Source: Aselliscus stoliczkanus (Eukaryota > Chordata > Mammalia > Chiroptera > Hipposideridae). From it: a stretch of 64,000 nt of DNA. The stretch lies in the NCBI GenBank assembly GCA_033961575.1, contig CM066738.1, positions 68,433,478 to 68,497,477 on the forward strand, in the 5' to 3' direction. Below are positions 53,885 through 64,000 of this stretch, piece by piece. Below the pieces are notes generated by a model, which had not been told where the DNA came from, made no database searches, and saw only the letters and a list, made by a program, of their open reading frames with translations. The translations under genes and the position numbers were made by a program. Numbering within the stretch: the first letter of the stretch is position 1; each line of letters starts with the position of its first letter.

Positions 53885-56800
53885 TTCTGCTTTACTCATC
53901 CTTTACTTTCAGCTTCGGGTACAAATTAGTGGGAAGCAGTCTGGGCACAGTGCTTTTAACTGGCATTAATGAGAGTCTATATAGTGCTTGTGAAAATCAG
54001 TTTCATTGCTTTAATGTCATTTGCAAGTTCTATTAAGACTGACATAAAGTAAATGAGATATCCTGGAAAATCAGTGGATATGAGCAGTTTTGTTTTTACA
54101 CTTAAAATTTTGCGTCAGAATGTCCTAGGTAATATACTAAATCAGTTGTTGATTATCTGAGAGGAGGAGAGGAGATGGTTGTTTAAATCTGGTCATGGAT
54201 GCTTCACAGCTGGAGGGGGTGTGGGAGAGGTGCTGGAATTCCACAACAGGATCTGGGGTCAGTTGAGACCAAGAGAAAGGACTCAGCAGCTTGCTTATTC
54301 CAGTTATTTGGTTTTCCATTTGACTTGCATGGCATGAAAAGGTGAGGCTCAGGAGCCTTTTAAAATTTAAGTTGCACTCAGCAAATTCAGTAAATTCCAG
54401 GTACCACCCAAGGGCAGAAAACATGCATAATAAAGTTTCTTTATTGCTGCCTATTTACTTTCCAACACATGCAGAATAGAGAAAATACAAATGGTTGACA
54501 CTTTTACATAAGCAGAACAACTGGGTTGGAGGGGTGACCCCCAAACCAACAATAACAGAACTGAACTATGTATTTTTGAATATGTGGAACCATTTACAAG
54601 AAACGGACTGAGCAGCAAAAGTTTTACAATCCTGGTGGTCTTTGAGACTATAAAGTCCCGGGCAGTGACTCAGTGCAGGCCTTTTTGGCAAGCCCAGAAA
54701 CAGACTTAAGTGTCCAGCCAAGGGCTACATAATTTCTCATTCCATGAATCCCAGAAATAAAGAAATACTCCTCTCAGACACAAAGGCAGACTGTGTTTTA
54801 GAAAAGAATTTACCAGAATCTGACACTACTTCTCAAACTTTCACCCAAATACTCCTAATAGAAAAAGGAGAATTTAAAGCACTCCCGTGGGACCCAGAGA
54901 AACATTTGGAAAAAGCCTCCAACAAGCATAAAAAACCTTTATAATCCTGTGTTTTATCTTTTTTTAAAAAGAATGAATTATTCTGTACATTTGCTGGTTC
55001 TAGTATGGCTTTAAATGACTGACTATTGAGCAAATTTGATTCCCTCCAAAAAAATGTTGTGACTTTAAGTGTACCCTGAGGGCATGACCAGGGGCTAGGA
55101 GAATCTTACATGCTTTAGCAAACTCTGTCAGATATGGGTCCCAATGTGGAACTTGAGGTGAAAAAAATAAAGATTGATGATGTTTTCCCACCACCCCAAC
55201 CAAGATCCTCTCCACTTATACATCATTTGGACCTTGGAGTCAAAGAAGAGGTAGGAAGGAAGGGTGAGGAAGAGCAGAAGGAAGATGAATGACCCTCCAG
55301 AGCATTTTGAACTTGAGGGGTGGAGTGAAATGAAATGCATTCAACAAAAGAATGACTACCCACTCTTCCCAGAGCCCAAGTCAGCCAAAATTAAATATTG
55401 CTTTGATGGAAACAGGCGAAGAAAGACACAACCTATGTTGATATAAACTCAAAGCAGAACCTCACAGGAGTTGTGATCCAGCAGTTCACCACTGTGTAAG
55501 AAATCTGTGCAGTGCCCACCAAGTGCAGGCATGTAACAGAAAATGCAGCACCAAGAGACCTGAGAGTGGCTTACTTGGATGTTGAAAACATCTGTGACTA
55601 AGCTATTGGTTTACTCTTTGATCCATCTTATTTCATTCTCCAAGAGCCCTGAGACTTCAGCATCTAAAGCTGACTCTTCTGTTAAATGAGGAAAATTTTT
55701 CTTTCAATAGAAGTGGGAAGGTCAAAAGCCCAGAGGGGTGTTGGTAACACAGAATGAGCCAAGTAGACTGTGTGTTAAGGGTACATTTAGGGATTAGCAG
55801 CAACCTGGAGAGTTTGTGCCCTTTTAAAAGTCATTGAAAGTCAAATTAAAAAAACAAAACAAACAAAATAACTGTGCAGGCCCAAGAAAAGAGGTCTTGT
55901 AGAAAACAGGTCAGGCTGAACTTGGTCTATGGGCTACATATTATATTGTTCATCCAGTCCTTTTTTTGCTGGGGTTCAAGTAATAAGGACACTTTCCAAA
56001 CAAAAAGACAGAACCAGAGGGAAAACTGAATTCTAGTCCAAAGTTCAGTCATGCCTAGTTCCTTTAGCACAGCATAAATATATTATTGAAGGACAGATCA
56101 TGCTATAGACTAGCTCATAAGTGAAAGTGAATGACTGCAGTTGTAGCAATTAATCTGTTTGGTTTTTTTCCCCAGAACCAGCTTGGAAGGAGGGGAGCCC
56201 ACTCTATCCTTCATGTCCCTGCGGCCTTTTGACCAGCACCCCTTTGGGCCTAGAGGGTCCCTCTGGTTGGCAGTGAGGCTGATCCAGGTACAGTCTTGGA
56301 GGCTATCCCTGAGGCCCTGTGTATGGCCCAGCGAGGGAGCAGAATAGCTGGGGACTGTGACCCTTTCCCATGTGTGCCCCAACAGCCATGTTTTCAGAAG
56401 TCTGCTCCCCAAATCATTGGAAATTGGGGAAACCAAATGAAAGTGACAGTAACAAGTGACTTTTATGAAGAAAGGACTTAACAAAAAAATTCTAAGAAGT
56501 AGATTTCAAATAAAAATCAGTTCCATGACTGCAATGTACATTTAAAAATAAGCTTCTGAACTAAATTACAGTTCTACTGCATTCAAAGTTTAGTAGTTGT
56601 GTCAGCAAACAAAACATCAAAAGAACCAATAGGTCATATTAGTCTCCTCTCAAGCAGCAACTAGAAATCCCTTCATAAACAAGTAATCATATTATAGCTC
56701 TTTCCTCCTATGCCTCCAAATAGGAAAGAGGGTGTAATTAGGACAGGAGGAGCTGATGTGTCCCTCGTCCTTTCCAGTTGGCAACTGACTAGCCCCATGG

Positions 56801-58470
56801 AGGCTTTTCATTTAGATGTTGATCAAACATCTTTTGAAACTCAGTAGGTTCAGCACCCAGAATTGCTGGCCCTCCTGCTTTCCACTATGTTCTGCATTTG
56901 CTACTTTGCACCTACAAAACTCTTTCCAAATTCTTTGGTTTCTGGGTTGTTCTTATCTGAAATCCATGTTCTTTTGTTTTTTGCCTTTGGTACCAGTCAG
57001 GATTCCTGTTGTCCTGAATACTGTACATCAGACAAAACTTAGAATGGGAAAGTGGGTCATCTACTTCTAATATTGTTTTCAGTTACACCTCATATGAAGT
57101 GTTTGTCTGCCAGGGTGATTTCAGGCCCCACTGCATTAGTGTGAGCCCATAGTTTGTTCATTTTAAAGCTCCCCATATCCTCTAAGAACAGATTTCATAC
57201 AGGCGTTTTGAAAAATAATATTTTAAGGATAACAGATGGAAATGAAGAAAGGGGAGAAAGAGGAAGCATGTAAGCTCTCAGATATAAACTCACACTTCAA
57301 ACTCACCTACCAAATTTGGTTGAAAAAGGCAGGGAGGTTATATATCACACCACAGACCTGTCTTTGTGAATTTATCAACATCAGTAGTATTTAGTGAATC
57401 CTAAGAAAGTAATAGACAGTATTTAGCCTCTCTTTCTGCTTTAAAACTGAATTCTCTAATTTTTCAGCACATCCGAATTTTAGAGACTAAAGCATACATG
57501 ATATCTTTTATGCTTACGTATTGTTCAAAATAAAGGAAAGAGTATCCTAGAATTCCTGATTCATTAAGGATTAATTTAGAATACACAAGAAAAGATAAAT
57601 GTGAATTTAGCATGGGGGCACTCCAGAAATTTACAAGACTAGGATTAATTCCTAGATAAATGGAATAAGATTAAGAATATTTTCAGGAGCTGTATTCTTT
57701 ATTTTAACTGAAAAGCAGCTCTAGGGGTTCAGAATGAGTATCTCCAAAATGTGCCACTCTGGCATGCAGATTACTTTGAGCTGAAATACTCTGACCTTTC
57801 CCTTTGCTACCTAAAAGAATTTAAGATAAAGAGTCTGCTCCAGGAAGGGGGATATCATCACAGATAACGATAGTTTAATTTGAACTAGGAATTGTAGACA
57901 GGGAGGAACCTAGAAAGACCCATTTGATCAAAGTCCTCCCTGTATCCCATTGTTTTTAGATAGCCCAACAAACATTTATTTACCAAACATTAACTCTTTT
58001 CATCCCCTTATAAATTTTCCTTACTTCCCTTTAAAGTAAGAAAAGCTTACTTATACCCCTGCTTCCCCCTTCTTGGTCCAGAATGACGTATACATCTGAT
58101 TTTGCCTTACTGTCTTAGGAATTTTCATGCTTATGTGAATTCCCCATGCACAAGTATTGAAACTTGATTTTCTCTTGTGAATCTGCCTTATGTCATTTTA
58201 ATAATTCTACCAGCCCGAAGAACTAAGGGGGTGGGGGGAGGAAAAGTTTCCCAATTCCCAACACAGCTCATGGTTTCCCCTCTGACTGTGGCCATTCCAC
58301 CTCTGCCAGAGCCTATGGCAGCCCCAGGGAGGAGACAGAGATATTGCAGCTATAGGGTATATTTTGTTTCAGTTATGTTGGTGGTGTGTAAATATATAGG
58401 TTTGTGACCATATAACCCAAGTGCGCAGGGCACCAGTGTGGTCGGGGTCTTGAGAGTGGGCCTAGAGCCT
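53885..58470. other. Gene-free stretch
   Basis: No exon with a recognisable family, no SINE and no clear LINE. Short frames lack domains and conserved splice context. Confidence 0.4.
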
Positions 58471-58479
58471 TTGAATGCC

Positions 58480-58640
58480 AGCCCCACCCATTACTAGTTA
58501 CATGATCTCAGCAAGCTAAACTTCAAATTCCTATAAAATGGGATGGAAAAGCAGTTAGTTCATAGGGTTACAGTGGTGCCTTTAAATGAGATAATCCATG
58601 TAAAATGATGAACACTGTACCAGGCCTTCCAGAAATGCTC
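58480..58640 (+). repeat. MIR fragment
   Basis: ATTACTAGTTACATGATCTC, CTATAAAATGGGATGG and TTAAATGAGATAATCCATGT follow the MIR core in plus orientation. Confidence 0.75.
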
Positions 58641-58649
58641 GGTAAGTTC

Positions 58650-58835
58650 AGTACTTTATGGTTTACAAAGCACTTCTATAGACATATACTATATTGTTTC
58701 ACATCACAAAAAGCCTACAAATATGTGTTTATTATTGCTATTTTATCAGTGAAGAACCTGAGACCAGAGACTCAGCCATTTTCCTGTTCACACAAGCCCA
58801 TGTTCTGGTCTCCACTCCAATGCTCTTCCCTATAG
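58650..58835 (-). repeat. MIR-like fragment
   Basis: TTTACAAAGCACTTCTATAG and ATTTTATCAGTGAAGAACCT GAGA resemble the antisense MIR core, opposite to the neighbouring MIR. Confidence 0.6.
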
Positions 58836-58929
58836 TTTCTCTTTTAAGTACAAGGCAGGTGAACTTCTTATTTTAGACCTTCTAAAGTCCTAGAGAATAT
58901 TAAAGCTTAAAGCTTTACTTAATTAGATT

Positions 58930-59050
58930 TAGCATAATAGGCAAAGCCTGGGTTTTTGGAGCCAAACATACCTGTGTTCAAATCCCAGCTTTAGCATCTC
59001 AAGTTGTGCTTTTTTGGTCAAATTGCCCCACTTCTCTGTACCTATCTCCT
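58930..59050 (+). repeat. MIR fragment
   Basis: GCATAATAGGCAAAGCCTGG, GGAGCCAAACATACCTGTGT and TCAAATCCCAGCTTTAGCAT match the first half of MIR. Confidence 0.8.
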
Positions 59051-59579
59051 TCGTGATGTGGCAGTTTTCCCTTTGAGTCACCATTTGCAGTTTGAAGAAA
59101 CATCCTAGTCAAGGCTCTATCAAGTTTAGTCACTTATTAGCTTTTTGCTACAAAGGTTAATTATTCCATGAGGGTGTATTTTGTGTTCTATGTGTTATTT
59201 CAATCTCCTTAAGAATTGGTGTGATACACTGATATAAAATAATTATATTTATATTTTCAAAAGTACCATCTTTGCAATGCTCCAGCTTAAAATACACTTT
59301 TCTAAGGCAAGGATATGTATATTTAATAAAATATTTGGAACACTTGTGTTTCAGTGGTAATACTACCCAGTTAATTCAATAATGCAATACCAAATTGTTG
59401 GGTCTGTTCTTTGGTGTTATGGACTGAGCCACATGGTGGTGACAATTTGAATGTGATTGTCATATAGACCACAGATCAACTGTTTACTGATACCTAAAAT
59501 TTGTATTCACTGTCTGAGCAAATCTCTCCAGTTTGATGTTTACAACTTATATTTATCAGGCTTGCCTTTTATTAGTTTC

Positions 59580-60370
59580 TAAAAACAGTTGCTTAAATAA
59601 AAGAGATTTATTTATCTCTCTTATGTAGTCCAAGCTCACCTGGTTACTCAGATATTCCCAGGGCATCAAGATCCTTCAATATTATTGCTCCTGCCCTCCT
59701 TGGCCATTTGCCCTTGTTTCATGGTCCAAGACAGCTCTCCACCACAGGCATTGTAGCCATCAGGAAGGGAGATGTATCATGCTGCTCTTGTGTACCACTT
59801 CAAATCCTCTCAGGCCTACCTAACCACTACTGTGATATCCAGAGCTGTACAGATTTTGCCAGTTGGCACAGCTATAACCTGGCAGTGCTTCACCTTGTCC
59901 CAGGCCCCAAGTCTCTTATTTTCTGTTTCAGGGCTTCTTGGATATCACAGCAAGTATAACCCTGTGGTACAGGAGAGCTTTGACCAATGACTTTGACCAG
60001 TGGCAGATTAATATCTGCTCATTCCCATCAGAATGTCCTGTGGGATTGAGCACCGGTCACCTCTAATAGTGGCCGACTAAGTACCTCATTCTTGTATTGG
60101 CTCTCCTTCCTTCCTTGTCATGTTACCCTCACTCCTGCTCCCTGAGCTCACTTACCAAAGAAACCTGCAGTCAAGCTTTAGCTTCAGATTCTACTCTCAG
60201 GGAAACCCAGACTGAGAGAGGGTAACATTCAAGCTTTCTATGAACCAGAAGTCACCCACATATCTTCTGCTCACACTCCATTGGCCACATGTAGCTTCAT
60301 GGGAGGCTGAGAAGTGAATTCTTTATTCTGGGTGGCCATGGTCCCAGTTAAAAAATCCATTATTATAGTT
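59580..60370. other. Unassigned interspersed-repeat-like stretch
   Basis: Phrases such as AGAGATTTATTTATCTCTCT and GGAGGCTGAGAAGTGAATTC TTTATTCTGGGTGGCCATG resemble a dispersed mammalian repeat that I cannot name with confidence. No gene is supported. Confidence 0.4.
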
Positions 60371-60449
60371 TAAGTCTCTGTACATGATTCATGTGCATAT
60401 TCCTCTTAGACAAATGTGAATTTGCACAAATACGTCATGGATAGACCAG

Positions 60450-60660
60450 AGGTTATCCACTGCATTAAGAGATCTGAATTTTTGTCCACATCCTTCAGTT
60501 CATTTTCTATGTGAACTTAGGCAATTTGCTTAAGTCTTCTGGGCCTAAATTTCCTAATTTCTGCAATAGTGATAGTGATAATTCCTTTCTCTGGATGGTT
60601 GTAAGGAAAATAAGATTGAGACAGGAAAGCACTTTAAAACATATAAAAGATGATGTAAAT
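60450..60660 (+). repeat. MIR element
   Basis: GTGAACTTAGGCAATTTGCT, GGGCCTAAATTTCCTAATTT and GGTTGTAAGGAAAATAAGAT follow the MIR core in plus orientation. Confidence 0.8.
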
Positions 60661-60669
60661 ATAGGTTAG

Positions 60670-63100
60670 ATTTGGTTACTGCCTAAATGTAAACAATAAA
60701 CCAGTGACAGAATATTCATTTCATTCTATTACTATATTACCAGACAGATAGACCAGGTAGATACGCCAATTCAATTCACTCTATAGCTGTATGAACTCAC
60801 CCAGCCCACCATCCTGGGAAACAGTGGTTGATATCAGGTAAACATTTGCTGCTTAAAAGGTTGTGCTAAAGTGGGTTCTTGCAGATAGTCTTTCTTCATT
60901 TCATCATTATTTCTTTCTCTTCCAAAATGTTATCTACCTCTGGATTTTATCCTTTTAGAAATAATTATAAAGAGAAGAAAGGGAGGGGGAGTTATTAATG
61001 ATACTTGTTATGTGAGCCTGAGGGACAAAACTGCATTGTCTCTCCCCATCAATAACCTAAACTTTCTAACATGTAGGAATAGTTAAGGATTCCTTCTGGA
61101 CTGTTTTAAGAAGCAAATTTATTAGTTCTATAGCATCCTGTAGAAATACCTCAGGATTCTGAGGTATTTAGGAAAACAACATTCTTCGGATTCTGAAACC
61201 CTGGTTATTTCCCTGAGATGCTTCAAGCAATGCAACTTTTGCTGACAGGGCACTCTGTGGGACAGCAGTGTTGTTGAATTGTAAGTAAATAATCTTGAAA
61301 CAAATCTGTAGTTGACACACTGTCATATTATGTTTACTGCTCCAGAAGAGGGATTTATTCTGAGGATATTGAAAAATTCCATTGCAGTTTGGGAGAAGTG
61401 ACAATTGGGATCACCCATAAATTAAAGTGACTGCTCTCTGTACCATAGATATAATCCAAAACATTGCACATACATTAAAATGTCGTATGCAAAATAGAAT
61501 AGTGCTGGTTGAAAATATATAGCATTATTAAATAAAAACAGATACTGTGGTTCTGACACATGTTTAAGTTGCCAAATCTGGCTACAACTAGTGCTGTGCT
61601 TCTCCCAGGATTAATAAACACAGGAGTGGAACAGAAAAAGTAACTTCAGTTTAACTGTAACCTGCTTTTTTCTAGCACAGATTTCATGATGTAATTAGAT
61701 TTTTTTTTTTCTTAATGATTTAATATTTACTATGCCAAATACCTTTTTCTTTGCAAAAAGAGCATTAGTATTATAACTTTCTAGAAACTAATACATACCT
61801 GCTTTGCCATCTCTATCTTTCGCATGTCTGGCTCTCTTGGGGTTGGCCTGGCTTTGCAGATGGTGGGTGTTGGTGAGAGAAGCTGTTTATGAAGTACGGA
61901 CAACTATTCAGGTAGGAAGGTACCACCCACAGTCCTTTATTTCAGCAGAAACCTCTCTAGGCTAACACCATCTAAATCACAGCAAAAGGTAACTACAGAA
62001 AATCAAGAACAAAACTAGGGCTAAACTACAGCATCCCCTTGTACACATAATAGCCTTCCTCTGATACTTTCTACAATCTTTTAAATAGGAAAAGTGTGCT
62101 GTTTTAGATGATTTTCCTATGTATGATGATGATCATAGAAATATGAGAAAAGAGCTCTTCCACGATTGTGGGATATTCAGCAGAGTGACAGTTCAGCAGG
62201 GTGAAAACAACAGAAATGTTGCAAACAATCGTTAACATTGAGGATGATGTTATAAAACTGGGAAGGAAGGTCTCCCTTCAACCTGTGGATCAGGGAGAGT
62301 TTCTGGTAGGAGGTCCTTCTTCAGCCCATCTGGCAGGGTGATTGTGAATTGTCTAGGAGGACAGAAGGGCAACAGACTTTTAGGTAGAGGGAGTATAACA
62401 CATACAAAGTAGTAGAAGCAAGAAAGTGAACAGCAAGTTCGTAGCTGTCAATCACCAGACTGGTTGAGTATAGGACATGTGCGTGTCAAGGTGAGGGGTG
62501 GGGTGTTGTGATGGGGAGTTGGATATAGCCTGGGTCCCTTTCAAGGCCTTCCAGTTGCTCATGCATGGAAGACTCTGAGGTGGCAGGCACAAGCCATGGA
62601 AATCCTGGGAAGTCAGAGTCGTGCAATGGGATGGTCTTGTGGAAATGTGGGTTTCCTTGTAGACCTCCCAGGTTGGGTGGCCAATGGCCAGGATAGCACA
62701 TCAGGGTGACCACAGTGCCCTATCTGTGTGCCTCCTAAAAGCTCAGGTCCTCTGCAGGACCATGAAGTTCCTCAGGAGCAGCAGGAGAAGGAACAAGTCC
62801 TCTTGTACAGCTTGTACCATCATCCATGGCCAAAATTCATGAGTTCACCTCCTCTTCTACCTACCCTGCCGCCTGGAGGGACCTTTTATAACTTCATGAC
62901 TGCACATTTCATATCTTCTAGTCAACTAGACTCTTCTCTGTGTATAAAGAGCTGGAAACTCCGTTTTATTTTCTCCCTTTCCTCTTAAATACACTCTATC
63001 TTTTATTCTTTATAGCAGGGAGTGCTTAACAGTCAGGTGATCAGTAAATATCCTCACTTGTTTCAGTTCTCTTCTGTGAGATTTCTCCACCACATTCCTT
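60670..63100. other. Gene-free stretch
   Basis: No gene or assignable repeat was seen; a CCT microsatellite begins at 63109. Confidence 0.4.
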
Positions 63101-63139
63101 CCTCCCTTTCCTCCTCCTCCTCCTCCTCACACATACACA

Positions 63140-63300
63140 GTAGTAGGGAGAAGAGTATAAATGAACCCCCATGCACCCATTACCCAGCTTCAATAATTAC
63201 CAACTCATGGTCAACACTGTTTCTTCATTATCCCATCCCCAGGTTATTTGGAAGCTAATCTCAGACATTTGATCTGTAAATATTTTTGTATGAATTAAGA
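63140..63300 (-). mobile_element. Old L1 3' end, antisense
   Basis: AATGAACCCCCATGCACCCA, TTACCCAGCTTCAATAATTA CC and GAAGCTAATCTCAGACATTT are typical of the antisense 3'UTR of older L1 subfamilies. Confidence 0.75.
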
Positions 63301-63399
63301 AAGATTTGATTCCCATGCCAATTTGATGTTTCCTTGTCTTTCTGTTTATTCTCACCATGTTTGTTCTTAGCTATTTGCCACTTTAAAAATACATTATAG

Positions 63400-63832
63400 G
63401 GCCAGCCAGGTGGCGCCTTGGTTTAGAGCTGGCTTGGGATGCCAGCAGCCCCGGTTCCTATCCCACATATGAGGGCCAGTGACACTGCCCTCTACAGCTA
63501 ACAACAGCTTCACCTGGAACTGGGCTGTGACGGTGTAAGCTACAGCCCCTGCTGCAGTGAGCTACCTTAAGCTACAGTGAGTGGCCCGCAGCCAGCGTGA
63601 ATGGCTGGCTGCCGGTGTGAGCTGCCAATAGCCGCGGTGAGCGACCATCCAGAGGCCGGCGACTGATCTACCTTATCGGGAAGAGCTCAATGATGATACC
63701 AACATGGGCCAGTGAAGCAACGTCCTCTGCAACTAGACTGAAGAACAAAAAGGCAGCAACTTGTCTGTTCCCCTTCCCCGATTCCCCAACGCTGTACCCC
63801 TCCCCCAATTGCCTAATAATATCTTTTTAAAA
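63400..63832 (+). mobile_element. Long-type tRNA SINE
   Basis: The head starts GGGCCAGCCAGGTGGCGCC; body and tail end CCTAATAATATC with an A run. Flanked by ACATTATA-containing repeats (about 63390-63399 and 63835-63842). Confidence 0.92.
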
Positions 63833-63939
63833 AAAACATTATATATGAAAAATGTTTCTATAACCAATATTATATGAAATAAAAATTTTAGAATAATATT
63901 AGAATAAATACCCATGTAACTATGACTGAGTTAAAGAGA

Positions 63940-64000
63940 GAGAGAGGAAAATGGAGAGGTAGAGAGAGAGAGATTGAGAAAAAGACAGAGAGAGAGAGAA
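63940..64000. repeat. (GA)n-rich microsatellite at window end
   Basis: Imperfect GA repeats from about 63935 to the last base; it may continue outside. Confidence 0.9.

Overview
The window is mammalian nuclear DNA: sparse exons bounded by GT/GC...AG splice sites, LINE-1 and tRNA-derived SINE insertions with target-site duplications, MIR and Tigger fossils, and microsatellites. The SINEs belong to an unusual set of tRNA-headed families ending in C-rich/AATAAA tails. By recollection they resemble those of rhinolophoid (horseshoe/leaf-nosed type) bats. That species call is moderate to low confidence and could not be checked here.

Two genes are recognisable, both on the minus strand and in the order and orientation I recall for human chromosome 18p11.32. 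(1) CETN1, the intronless centrin retrogene, lies at 50746-51264 with a complete 172-residue reading frame, four EF-hands and an AATAAA signal about 230 bases downstream. (2) CLUL1 (clusterin-like 1, known mainly as a cone-photoreceptor gene) is present as four coding exons at 11902-12020, 10160-10305, 3575-3743 and 1233-1674. The last exons would lie beyond base 1. Exons 2 and 3 look intact, but exon 4 has a one-base insertion with an immediate stop. Exon 5 has a one-base homopolymer insertion, a small duplication (net +8) and an independent in-frame TAG. The locus therefore looks like a decayed (unitary) pseudogene. This is the most interesting biological signal in the window.

Layout: 1-12.0 kb is the CLUL1 remnant and its introns, with many SINEs. 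12-29 kb is gene-free DNA with SINEs, a 1.4-kb Tigger transposon (20877-22314), MIR copies and microsatellites. 29.3-46 kb is a stack of nested retrotransposons. Two old L1 fragments there are interrupted by SINEs, by an 8.1-kb full-length L1 (33619-41691, with target-site duplication and tandem 200-base monomers in its 5'UTR) and by a second, internally rearranged L1 (41755-45083). 46-47.4 kb carries a degenerate class III (ERVL-type) endogenous retrovirus pol fragment. 47.4-50.5 kb is unassigned. 50.5-51.3 kb is CETN1. 51.3-64 kb is gene-free, with MIR copies, two SINEs and an antisense L1 3' end.

The genes do not form a pathway. The region is a retrogene that stayed intact beside a retinal gene that decayed, in a landscape expanded by retrotransposition.
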